DNA of 64,000 nt from positions 37,057 to 101,056 of the forward strand of contig NW_004086314.1 of the NCBI RefSeq assembly GCF_000220395.1. The letters are read 5' to 3'. Made by a program: the position numbers and the translations under genes. This document shows positions 25,369 to 36,140 of this stretch, in pieces. Within the stretch, counting starts at the first letter, position 1; every line of letters starts with the position of its first letter. This stretch comes from Ichthyophthirius multifiliis. Its lineage: Eukaryota > Ciliophora > Oligohymenophorea > Hymenostomatida. The notes beneath the pieces were generated by a model that did no database searches, was not told the origin of the DNA, and saw only the letters and a list, made by a program, of their open reading frames with translations.

Positions 25369-27837
25369 TCAATCTTATTTTTTAAGATAATAATGTTAAT
25401 TTTTTTGATTATAAGCTTTTTAGATCATATGAGAACCTTTTAATTAGTTAAATATATAAATACCATTATTATCACATTCAATAGATTATGAAACAACTCT
25501 TTATTAACCTTAATAATTTTCATTAGAAAAAAATGTAATTTTTTAGCCTGAAGGTACTTATATACTCTTAAAAGATGCATTAGCAGTAGAAGGAACATTT
25601 TCACAAACTTTAAATTATGTTCCTTTATAACCGCATTCTGAATACAAAATAGGACAATTATTTTAGATAACATTATCTCTTTTAGTAAGAGGCCATGATG
25701 TTTCTTTAGTATTTGCAATAGGAGTAGGAGTGGATTATCCTCTCATTTAATAACCAAAGTTAACCATATCATTTCCTTTAGCATTACTCCATGAACTCCA
25801 AGTAATACCACCACAACCTGGTGTTTTACAACACATTTAAGCAGCTTCTTATAAAGTAGCATACTTTTTGCAATCATCTCCAGCAACACAATCTCCTAAG
25901 TAATGATCATTTCTTTATGCTCCAAACTAACATTTAAAATTGTCTAAATTAATATCACCAGGATTTTCAACTTTATATACATTTTATCTAACATTAAGAG
26001 GCCATGATATTTCTCTAGTATTTGCAATATAATTAGGATTTGATTATCCTCTCATTTAATAACCAAAGTTAACCATATCGTTTCCTTTAGCATTACTCCA
26101 TGAACTCCAAGTAATACCACCACAACCTGCTGTTTTACAACACATCTAAGCAGCTTCTTATAAAGTAGCATACTTTTTGCAATCATCTCCAGCAACACAA
26201 TCTCCTAAGTAATGATCATTTTTTTAAGCTCCAAACTAACATTTTAAATTGTCTAAATTTAAATCACCAAGATTTTCAACTTTATGTCTTACATTAAGAG
26301 GCCAAGATGTTTCTCTAGAAGTAGTAATAGGAATAGGATTTGATTATCCTCTCATTTAATATCCAAAATTAACTAAATCACTTCCTTTACCATTAACCCA
26401 TGAACTACGAGTAATACCACCACATCCTGGTGTTCTGCAACACATTTAAGCAGCTTCTTATAAAGTAGCATACATTTTACAATCATCACCAGCAACACAA
26501 TCTCCTAAGTAATGATCATTTTTTTACTCTCCAAACTTACAACTGAATTTTTCTTAATTAATATCACCAGGATTTTCAACTTTATATACATTTTATCTAA
26601 CATTAAGAGGCCATGATATTTCTCTAGTATTTGCAATATAATTAGGATTTGATTATCCTCTCATTTAATAACCAAAGTTAACCATATCGTTTCCTTTAGC
26701 ATTACTCCATGAACTCCAAGTAATACCACCACAACCTGCTGTTTTACAACACATCTAAGCAGCTTCTTATAAAGTAGCATACTTTTTGCAATCATCTCCA
26801 GCAACACAATCTCCTAAGTAATGATCATTTTTTTAAGCTCCAAACTAACATTTTAAATTGTCTAAATTTAAATCACCAAGATTTTCAACTTTATGTCTTA
26901 CATTAAGAGGCCAAGATGTTTCTCTAGAAGTAGTAATAGGAATAGGATTTGATTATCCTCTCATTTAATATCCAAAATTAACTAAATCACTTCCTTTACC
27001 ATTAACCCATGAACTACGAGTAATACCACCACATCCTGGTGTTCTGCAACACATTTAAGCAGCTTCTTATAAAGTAGCATACATTTTACAATCATCACCA
27101 GCAACACAATCTCCTAAGTAATGATCATTTTTTTACTCTCCAAACTTACAACTGAATTTTTCTTAATTAATATCACCAGGATTTTCAACTTTATATACAT
27201 TTTATCTTACAGTAAGAGGCCATGATATTTCTCTAGTATTTGCAATATAATTAGGATTTGATTATCCTCTCATTTAATAACCAAAGTTAACCATATCGTT
27301 TCCTTTAGCATTACTCCATGAACTCCAAGTAATACCACCACAACCTGCTGTTTTACAACACATCTAAGCAGCTTCTTATAAAGTAGCATACTTTTTGCAA
27401 TCATCTCCAGCAACACAATCTCCTAAGTAATGATCATTTTTTTAAGCTCCAAACTAACATTTTAAATTGTCTAAATTAATATCACCAACATTTTATGAAT
27501 ATCCATTAAATACCCAAGATTTTTCTTTAGTATTACCAATTGCATTTAGTTAATTACCTGCTCTTAATTAAAAACCGAAATTTCTCATATCATTTCCTTA
27601 AGCACTACTCCAAGAACTATAAGTAATACCACCACATCCAGCAGTTCTACAACAAACTGATTTAGCTTCTTCTAAAGTAGGCCATTTTTTACAATTATCT
27701 CCGTTTACACACCCCCCTAAATAATTGTTATTGTATTCATTAGAGAAATTACATTATACTTATTTATTTTTTATTGATTATACACTTGTTATTGTTAACG
27801 CAATTAATAAGATTATTTATTTATATTTTTTTATCAT
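25369..27837 (-). CDS. Secreted Cys-rich repeat protein with beta/gamma-crystallin-like C-terminus (long paralogue)
   Basis: An intronless minus-strand ORF of 822 aa, ATG at 27837 to TGA at 25369-25371. It is the same family as 6337-8442, with an almost identical signal peptide (MIKKYKQIILLIALTITSVQS). Seven repeats follow: a divergent first unit (GGCVNGDNCKKW) and then six close ones (GDCVAGDDCKKYATLQEAAQ, then MCCKTAGCGGITWSSW, NFGYQMRGQSNP, REISWPL). Repeats alternate between two subtypes, one with ITWSSWSNAKG and one with ITRSSWVNGKG. Two adjacent 609-bp blocks look identical. The C-terminus (CPILYSECGYKG, VPSGQKITFFSNENYQGQQ) is the crystallin-like Greek key. The family pattern suggests an extracellular or dense-core-granule matrix or tip protein with many disulphides; this is inferred from the domains and the known Tetrahymena Grt/Igr precedent. 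Confidence 0.82.
25971..27188 (-). repeat. 609-bp tandem duplication inside the Cys-rich gene
   Basis: The blocks 25971-26579 and 26580-27188 appear base-identical where compared by eye. A third copy begins at 27189 but soon diverges. The 609 bp equals 203 codons, so it holds two complete Cys-rich repeats and keeps the frame. Confidence 0.9.
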
Positions 27838-28232
27838 TTTTTTTTTAATTTTTTTTTTAATTAATTTATTAATTTTTTTAAATTTTTTATTTATTTTTTA
27901 TTTATACTAATAATGCGTTTTTTAATAACTATTTTTGAAAATAAAAAACGTATTTTAAATTTATTTTAAAACGTAAAAACAAAAAAAAATTATTTATTTT
28001 TAAAAATATTTATTAAATATCTTATTTATAAAATTTTCGTATGATTTTATTGTATAATTATCAATAGATTTATGGATAATTTATTATTAAATAAACTAAA
28101 TAAATTATTTTAATTTATACATAAAAATATTCTATGATTTTTTTTATAAAATCTAAAAATTAAAAAATATAAAAAAATAACAAATTATAATTGTAATAAT
28201 ATAATTTTATATTTATTAATAATACGTATTTA

Positions 28233-28274
<42 letters not shown>

Positions 28275-29033
28275 CATATTTATATAAAATTTTAGATATT
28301 ATGAAAATAATAATTTATAAATATATTTTTTAATTATTCATATAATTATTTTAGTATCAATATATTTTTTTTATTTTTTTAGTTTTATGAAAAAAAATAT
28401 TATTTTTTTAATACCTTTATATAAATAATGAAATAATCATTTTTTTTTTTTGAAATATCCTTTAAATATCTATAATTTTTTTTTTATATATACTTTTTTA
28501 TAATAGTTTTATTTTATTTTTTCTTTTTTTCTAATTTTTTTTTTTTGTTTTTCTATACTTTTTTTAAATTAAATATAAAATATTTTAAATTTGAAAAAAA
28601 TTTAATATTTAAATTTTTATTCATTTATTAAAAATTATACATATATTGTTTACTTTTTATTTTTTTTGAGGAAAAAATAAAAAAATTATAAAGAAGTAAA
28701 ACACTTGATATTTTAATTAATAAATGAAAATAATAAATAATAAATTAATTAAAAACATTTATTACAGTTTTTTAATTTTAAAAATAGATTTATTTTTTTC
28801 TTGTTAAAAATATAATGGATATAATAAAATCATTTTTAAATTTTAAATTTGATAATGTAAATAAAAAAACTAAATTAATATTATAATTGCCAAAATTTAC
28901 AAAATGGTTTTATAAAAACAATTATTATAAAATATATATAAAAAAAATATAATTTGTTTTAAAGAAATATAATAATTTTTATTTAAAAAAAAAATAAAAA
29001 AATATCTATATATTTAATAAAACAATATAAAAA
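27838..29033. other. AT-rich spacer with TA array
   Basis: Nearly pure A/T with long T runs. A TA array lies at about 28236-28270. No gene is seen. Confidence 0.6.
28236..28270. repeat. (TA)n dinucleotide array
   Basis: An uninterrupted alternating TA tract of about 35 bases in the spacer. Confidence 0.9.
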
Positions 29034-29852
29034 TCATTATGATTTATATATTTTAGTATTTAAAATCCATGGTAAATTTTAATTGTCATTATTTACTACT
29101 TATTCTTTTTTTAATTAAACAGAATTATTTAACAATAAAGTATCTGTTTAAAAATTGTATATATGACTTGATCTTAATAAAGAGCTTAAAATTGCAATAC
29201 TTCTTCTTTCAATATTAATACTTTGTCCATAAACATTTTTTATACTTTGAATATTTTTACACTTAGGATCATTTGTTATTAGATTATTAATTTCTTTTGC
29301 ATATAATCTTGTAATCTCACAACTTTCAAGCCAAAATGAAGGAGTCGCCTAATTTTAAGATAGTAATTTATAATTATCATAAAATTCTTGTAAATTAATA
29401 TTCTCTTCGTTTTATGATTTCACCAATATATTGAATAAAACATAAGTACCTCCCATTCTAAAACTTTTTTCATATTTAAAATTACTGCTATCTATTAAAA
29501 AGAAACCAGAGCTCTCTTCATATAATTCTCTACTTGCAATATCTTAAGCTTTTTCATGCTAATCTATTTTTCCACCAGGATCAGTATATAAAATTTAATC
29601 TTTGTACTTGCCTTTTTTTTGTTTTTACCCAAATAATATTATCGAATATCCTTCGTTTTGATAATCTGGAAGAGGATTTTCGTTAACAAAATATTCCCAT
29701 AAAAAAACTCCTGCACCTGTTAACTTTACTTTGGGTTTTTCTTAAAAACTATTTTATTTATGCTTCTTTATTTTTTTTTCTAATTGCTAAGTTTTTATTT
29801 ATGTATTTATTTCTTATTTTTCTTCTTAATACTATTATTTATTGATATCCAT
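29034..29852 (-). CDS. Nudix hydrolase-like protein
   Basis: An intronless minus-strand ORF of 272 aa, ATG at 29852 to TGA at 29034-29036. After a Gln/Lys-rich N-terminal ~40 aa, the segment KLTGAGVFLWEY begins the fold. Residues 94-116 carry a Nudix box: GKIDQHE, then seven residues, then RELYEESSGF. It fits G-x5-E-x7-R-E-L-x-E-E, except that the Gly following E-E-x is Ser. Nudix enzymes cleave nucleoside diphosphates linked to another moiety, using the E-E pair to bind Mg2+; both glutamates and the REL core are present, so activity is plausible but the substrate is unknown. The C-terminal ~110 aa (FWLESCEITRLYAKEINN...) has no recognised domain. Confidence 0.78.
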
Positions 29853-30726
29853 TATATTTATTTTTGATTTTATTTTTAATATTTTATCAATTAATAATTT
29901 AGTAAATATTATTTTTATAAAATATTATATATTTTTGACTTTGTCATTTTTTTTATATTATAAAAATAAATATATATTAGAGTATGTCAATGTAAAGGTT
30001 TTTTATGCATATTAGTATAATTTTTTTTTTTTTGGACTTACTAGAGCAGTCCTTTTTTTAAAAAATACATCATGGTCAGTATATAATAAATCAGTCCATA
30101 ACTTTTATTCGGCTTGACACTGAACATGCTAATAATTTATTTTTTAAAAGTGTTGAATTTTTATTAAATAAAAATAAATCTTTATAATAATATTTTATTT
30201 ATTTAAATATAAATAAAATTATTAATATAAAGTTACAATACCATTATCAAAATAAAAGGTATTTTTATTTTAATTTAAAAAATAAATTTTATAATTAAAT
30301 ATATTCAAAATTATTTCTTTTTAATTATTAAAAAAGGATTTTCATATATATAGCAAAGGAAAAAAAATTATTTTGGTCCTTTACATTCGCTTGATAAAAT
30401 AATTTTATTAGAGTTCCTTATATTATAGAATAGTGAAAAAAATTAAATTTTAAATGACATGTAGTATAGTTCAATCTATACATAGTCGGTTATTGTATTA
30501 ATTATTTTTACTACTCCTTTAGTATACAAGGTTTAATATATAAAAAATTTATGTTATGTTAATTCAAGATAAAAAGACTATAAATTCAAATTAAATAATA
30601 AATTTTCATTTAAATATTTTATATAATAAATATAACAAAAAAATAAAAAAAATATTTAATTAAATAAAAATAAAAATAATAAATATTTTTAATTTAAAAT
30701 TAAATTTTAATTGATAATTTTTTAAA
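29853..30726. other. Spacer with two less AT-rich patches
   Basis: Between the Nudix and IDH genes the DNA is AT-rich except near 30034-30130 and 30340-30540. Those patches hold short inverted repeats (ggact...agtcc near 30036; gtatag...ctatac near 30463) but no ORF. They might be non-coding RNA genes; no family was recognised. Confidence 0.35.
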
Positions 30727-32133
30727 TCATAGATGAGCAACTTTATTTAAATTATTTCTTAATAATTCCGCAACTTTATCAATAAACTATTAAGTGTTAA
30801 GATATTTTGATCTATCAACACTAAAAATATAAAAAATAAAAGATAAAAAATAAAAATAAAAGAATAAAAAATAAAAATAAAAGATAAAAGATAAAAGATA
30901 AAAGATAAAAGATAAAAATAAAAATTAACTCATTTGATCCTTAGATACAAATTGCCAAATCTTTAGTCATAAATCCAGCTTCAATGCATTCAATAACAGA
31001 TTTTTCTAAAGTTTTACAGAAAACATCTAATTCTTTATTTCCATCAAGTTTAGCTCTATGGGCTAACCCTTAAGACCAAGCAAAAATGGATGCAACAGAA
31101 TTAGTTGAAGTTTCTTATCCTTTTTAATGTTATCTATAATGTCTAGTAACAGTTCCATGAGCAGCTTCTGATTCAATGACATCATTTTCAGCAACCAAAA
31201 CACTAGTCATAAGTCCCAAACTTCCATAACCTTAAGCTAAGCAATCTGATTATACATCTCCGTCATAGTTTTTACAAGCCCACATGAATCCTCCATCTGA
31301 TTTAATCATATAAGCGACCATATCATCAATAAGCCTATGTTCATACCAAATTCCTGCATTTTCGAATTAAGCTTTGAACTCTTTTGTGTATATTTCTTCA
31401 AAAATGTCTTTAAATCTTCCATCATAAGCTTTAAGGATTGTATTTTTTGTAGATAAATATAAAGGTACATGTCTTTATAAAGCATATTTAAAACAGGAAT
31501 AAGCAAACTCTCTTATAGATGCGTCTGTGTTATACATTCCCATTCCTACACCACCTCCTTAATATTCATAAACTTACATTGTTTTAGGAGCGCTACCATC
31601 TTTTGGGGTAAATACAATTTCAAATTTTCCGGGTTAATTTACAACAAAATCTGTTGCTCTATATTAATCACCGAAAGCATGTCTCCCTTTTATTTATTAT
31701 TTAATTAATATATATTTATTAAAATAATATTACCTATAATAATTGGTTTCTTCCATTAAGGAATTAATTTGGGAACATTCTTACATAAAATCGGTTCTCT
31801 AAATACTGTTCCTCCAATATGGTTTCTAATAGTTCCGTTTGGAGATTTCCACATCTTTTTTAATTTAAATTCTTTTACACGAGCTTCATCAGGAGTTATA
31901 GTGGCACACTTTATTCCTACTTTGCATTTTAAGATTGCTTCAGCAGCTTCTAATGTTACTTTATCATCTGTTGCATCTCTGTTTTCCATACCTAAATCAA
32001 AGTATTAAATAGGTAAGTCTAGGAAAGGGAATATTAATTTATCTTTTATCAACTTCCATATTATTCTGGTCATTTCATCGCCATCTAGTTCAGCAACAGG
32101 ATTATGTACTTTTATTTTATGCATTTCAGCCAT
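30727..32133 (-). CDS. NADP-dependent isocitrate dehydrogenase
   Basis: The gene runs from ATG 32133 to TGA 30727-30729. Introns at 31687-31733 (47 bp) and 30821-30929 (109 bp) leave 417 codons (416 aa), the usual length of eukaryotic homodimeric NADP-IDH. The enzyme oxidises isocitrate to 2-oxoglutarate with NADPH production. Visible hallmarks are [14 protein letters not shown] at the N-terminus, the substrate loop [37 protein letters not shown], then [20 protein letters not shown], the metal-binding aspartates in NYDGDVQSDCLAQGYGSLG, and the cofactor segment [12 protein letters not shown]. The product begins [12 protein letters not shown] with no obvious targeting extension, so a cytosolic location is more likely than mitochondrial. 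It is one of the most conserved genes in the window. Confidence 0.95.
30821..30929 (-). other. IDH intron containing an A-rich minisatellite
   Basis: The 109-bp phase-2 intron starts GTTAAT and ends TTTTTAG on the coding strand. It joins QGSN-D to VDRSKYLNT. On the plus strand it consists mostly of aaagata/aaataaa repeats (about 30835-30925). It is about twice the usual intron size here. Confidence 0.85.
31687..31733 (-). other. IDH intron
   Basis: A 47-bp GTAATATT...AAAG intron within KKPIIIG/RHAFGDQ. It splits the Gly codon. Confidence 0.85.
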
Positions 32134-32517
32134 TAATTATTATTTCAGTATTTTTATTTTATTTTATTTTTATCAGAATTGTTAAATTTCTACAAAAAAA
32201 TATCTTAATATAATTATATATAATTACTATTTTTTATTATTAATAAAAATTATCACTTATTCATTTATTAATTAATTATTTATTTTTTCTAGAAATAATT
32301 TATATATGAACCAAAAAAAGTAAAATTAATATAATTATAATTTTTAATCTTTTATTAAAATAAAAACAAAATTTTGGTAAAAAATTTTCAAATTAAAAAA
32401 ATTTTTAATAGATTTTACTATATTTTAAAATATATTATTTGATAATATAAATTTAGTAATTTTATTGTTTATAAAACAAAAACATTACAATTAATTTTTT
32501 TTATTAGAGGTAACATT

Positions 32518-33650
32518 TCATTGATATAATAAAACTGATAATATTGTTTTTTAAACTTTTTATTATGTTTATAATTAAATACTAAATTCATTTAAGTGAC
32601 CTTTAATTAAATAAACCCTAATTTTAATCATAATTAAATTAAAAGTTTAAATTTTAATAAGAATTTTAAAATAATGTTATTCTCTTAGTGAATTATTAAT
32701 TTATTTAATAAAGTTTTTAATTTTATTTTATTATATATCATATCCTAATTTTTCTACTAATCTTATATTTATATTCATCTTGAAAAGTGTTTAAATGATT
32801 TAAATATTATAATTACTCTTTATTTATATTTTATTTTAATTAAAACTTTTAAAGAATATTTAACTATCAAATTTAGACTTGCTATTCCTAACTTAACTAT
32901 TAATAAATAAGCCTTCTTTATTATTAAAGCCATCATTTAATTTATGAACCTCTCCAATTTATTTAAAGTCACTTTAAATAATTTTAAGAAGAGTATTATA
33001 ATTATTTTCTTATTCTTTTTTAACAAGTAATTTTTTGAAAGCTAGAAATAAATTTCTAAGCAGTTTTTTTTCTTCTATTTATATTCATATCTGACCTATA
33101 TAGAAGTTCTGATCTCATATTTTTTTAATTTAACCACAAAATTAAGCACTAAATTAGATTTTCTACTTTTTATTTTTTAGAGATTCTATTTACTACTTAT
33201 TTATTTTTCATTTTTCCTGTATACTTGATAATAATTTATCTAATTCAGGAATTGTTCGATTTACGTGCATCTTTAATATTTACATTAATATATTTTTAAT
33301 TTGAACCACTTAAATACCATATATATTTTAATGCACCTGCTTCTATATTTTTTCCAATAATAATGTATAATCATTTTGTATATTTTTATACCCTATTTAT
33401 TTTATATACATGAAAATAAATCTTATTAAAAAGTATATTAAATAAGATTTTACTTGCTTAAATTCAAGAATAGCAAATACATATTTTTATTTTCTAAATT
33501 TTATTTATAAATTTTTAATAAAAAAGAAATCTTAATTTTTTATTAAAATCTCTTTCGCCTATTCGCCCCTTCTAATAGATCAATAATTGATTTTTTAAAA
33601 GATTAAGGGAAGGGGTGAAGGTTTTTACAAGATTCTTTAGAATATTTTTT
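32518..33650 (-). pseudogene. Decayed coding region with frameshifts and in-frame TGA codons
   Basis: The minus strand shows protein-like text that no single ORF or simple intron model joins. Segments in order are NLHPFPQSFKKSIIDLLEGA (near 33610), NDYTLLLEKNIEAGALKYIW and YLSGSNQKYINVNIKDAR (near 33330), TIPELDKLLSSIQEK followed by TGA, DQNFYIGQI followed by TGA, and then a ~190-codon open tail with KKLLRNLFLAFKKLLV and IGEVHKLNDGFNNKEG, ending at TGA 32518-32520. The tail alone could be a chance open frame, because only TGA stops it. However, composition and the in-register continuation across TGAs suggest a degraded helical-protein gene. No family was recognised. A gene with unrecognised introns is the alternative. 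Confidence 0.45.
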
Positions 33651-33993
33651 TTCTTTTTAATTAAAATTTATATATTATAGATCTTATTGATTCCATAAAT
33701 TAAGCTATATTATATATATTATTGATTTTATAATTTATTTATCAATTTAGATTAACTATAAGTTTTATTAAAATCTCAGTTTTTACTAATCGTTATTCTA
33801 CTTGTTAATCTTTTTATTTTAATTTAAAATTATTTACGGTACTGGATATGTCTAATTTTTTGTTAAATTTTAAAGAAGATTTATTTTCAACAATTTTAAT
33901 TATTATTTGATATAAAATTTTATAATATATATATATTTTTTTATATTAATATTTTTTATCTAAAAATATGTATTTATTTTATTATTTTTATAT

Positions 33994-34788
33994 TCATATC
34001 CTTTTTTATATCCATATATAAACAGAAGGCATTAACCAAGAAAACAAAATATTAAATATCTTAATAATCCAAAACATTATAAAAGTAAATGCTATAGGCA
34101 AAACACATATTAAAGGAATAATAAAATTAGATAAAAAAGTTAACTAGAAGCTTTTACTACAATCATCAAACGGATGTTATGTATATAAAATATAACCTAT
34201 CCAAACCCAAATAAATTTTATAAAAGAAATGGTTAGAACACCAAAACCTACAATTGAAAGTAATCCTTTAGTCCTAATCCTAAAAAAATAATAAGTATTT
34301 TAAAATATACAATATCAATATTTTTTACCAATATTTATACTTTTTAGGAGATATTTAATGTTATTAGATTTAAGTATATTTATGTGTTTCCTTTTTTTTA
34401 TTATTATTTTCACATTAAATTAATTTAAAAAAATATTTTTTAACTTATAAATCTATCTGTCTGAATTTAAATATTAAAATTGCCATAAATATTATAGAAA
34501 CTATTTAAAATGCCAACTGTGTTTCAAGCCAATTTACATACCCAAATTATTGTAAACATTTATTATTTTGAAAAAATAAAGAATATACAATTAAACTTCC
34601 TAATAAAATTTCAATGGATATTGGAAATAACCTATATTTTAAGTGTTTTTCATATTTGAATTATATTTATTTAAAAAAAAATTTAAATTAAAAAAAAGAA
34701 AAAAATACCATAATTTGTCTAGTTAAGGAAAATTTATACCAAAAAACCATCTTTTGTCAAAAGTCCATAACCAAGTAGTTAAATCCAT
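33994..34788 (-). CDS. Small multi-pass membrane protein, unknown family
   Basis: ATG at 34788 to TGA at 33994-33996. Introns at 34632-34708 (77 bp) and 34280-34328 (49 bp) leave exactly 223 codons (222 aa). The product starts MDLTTWLWTFDKRWFFG. It has hydrophobic spans around LFPISIEILLGSLIVYSLFF, FQIVSIIFMAILIF, LLSIVGFGVLTISFI and FIIPLICVLPIAFTFIMFW. A Lys/Gln/Asn-rich loop lies between the second and third spans. Four or five membrane helices are likely, with the N-terminus short. I do not recognise the family. The gene is divergent from the small ORF at 34983 and eL37. Confidence 0.6.
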
Positions 34789-34982
34789 TTATATTTTGGC
34801 GATATTTTTTATAAAAATTAGTGATTTATATTTTATTGAAATTATTTTAAATTAAAAACATATTTTTAAGTCTTTAAATTTTATATAACTGAAATCTGTT
34901 ATTTATTAAAAAATTTAATTTTAATTTTAAGAAATTATTTTTAGGTTAGTAATATATTCATATCAACAAAAAGATTTATTTA

Positions 34983-35309
34983 ATGAATCCTAAAGAATTT
35001 ATAAATAATAAATTAAATTTTCCAATAATATATGTTAGTGGAGATTTAATGGTTTTAAAATATCTAAAATTATTTAATTAATAAATATTTATCTTTTTAT
35101 AAGATTTTAAAAAATTAAATTATTTATTTACATTTTGTTTTAAAAAAAAAAGTATTTTTCATTATTAGTTTATTAAGAATTAATTATTTTTCAATAATTT
35201 CGAATTTTTTTGTTCAAATAAAAACACTTTAAAATATAGTTAAGTAAAATTCAATTAAGTATAATGTTAAATGATATTTTTTCTAATTGACATTTAAATT
35301 ATTATTTGA
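34983..35309 (+). CDS. Hypothetical small ORF upstream of eL37
   Basis: A 108-aa ciliate-code ORF, ATG at 34983 to TGA at 35307-35309. The first ~35 residues (MNPKEFINNKLNFPIIYVSG, then DLMVLKYLKLF) read like protein. The remainder is Phe/Ile/Asn/Gln-rich, as any AT-rich open frame would be. With only TGA as a stop such a length can arise by chance, so this is a weak call. Confidence 0.25.
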
Positions 35310-35488
35310 TAAAAAATAAAATTTAAGCAATAAAAAAAAGTCATTAAAATAAATATAAAAAAAATCTAAATTTAAAAAAAGATAAATAACTAAAAAATAT
35401 AAAACTAAAAAAATTATTAAAATAAATAATTTCAAAAATAAAAACAAAAAACCCAAAACAAAAAATATAAAATACAAAAAAAGAGCAA

Positions 35489-35867
35489 ATGGTATATAAA
35501 ATTAATCAAATGAAAAAATAATAAAAAATAACAAATAGACAAGAGGAACACCATCATTTGGTAAAAGACATTAAAAGACACACACATTATGCAGAAGATG
35601 TGGAAGAGCCACTTACCATAAATAAAAATTAAGATGTGCTTAATGTGGATTTCCTGATGCTAAAACCAGAAGATGTATATTTTTTATTTTAATCCTTTAA
35701 AAAATAAAAAAAAACTAAAAGACGACGGATGGGCATAAAAAGCAAAAGATAGAGTTGGATAAGGAACTGGTAGAATGAGATATATGAAAACAATTGCAAG
35801 AAGAGCTAAAAATGGTTTCAGATCCGGAACTACTGCATAACCAAAAGCTAAAGTTGTTTCAAAATGA
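35489..35867 (+). CDS. RPL37: 60S ribosomal protein eL37
   Basis: Three exons: 35489-35491, 35539-35674 and 35722-35867. The first exon is the ATG alone, followed by a 47-bp intron (35492-35538). A second 47-bp intron is at 35675-35721. The spliced product is 94 aa, the normal family length. It starts MTRGTPSFGKRHQKTHTLCR and carries the zinc-binding pair C19-x2-C22 ... C34-x2-C37. It then has the basic rRNA-binding segment GQGTGRMRYMKTIARRAKNG and the typical FRSGTTAQPKAK tail. eL37 is a large-subunit structural protein. The stop is TGA at 35865. An intron immediately after the initiator ATG recalls ribosomal-protein genes in other eukaryotes. Confidence 0.96.
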
Positions 35868-36140
35868 AATTCGAATTATTTAATTTTATATTGCTTTTTT
35901 TATTTAAATTCATATATAGAGTATATATGTATAATTTAAAAATAGAGAAATCCTTTTTTTTTTTTAAAAAAAAAAAATTATATATATATATATATATATG
36001 TTTTTTTGTGTTTAAACATTTATTTTTTTAGATAAATATTTATTTAAACATTTTTTGTTTTGTTTGGTTTTGTTTTTTTTTGTTTTTTTTTAATAAAAAA
36101 ATAACTTTATATAAATTAATAAAAAAAGTATTATTATATA
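35868..36140. other. AT-rich spacer between convergent genes
   Basis: Holds homopolymer T runs, a short TA tract near 35979-35999 and a Tn-G run (tttgttttgtttggttttg) near 36055-36085. These are probably the 3' regions of eL37 and of the minus-strand membrane gene. Confidence 0.5.

Noticed and set aside
30440-30500. tRNA-like T-arm (gtatag ttcaat ctatac)
   Set aside because: The loop is six bases, not seven, and no acceptor, D or anticodon stems can be placed around it.
31769-32008. Plus-strand 79-aa ORF
   Set aside because: It is an exact antisense shadow of the IDH substrate-binding region.
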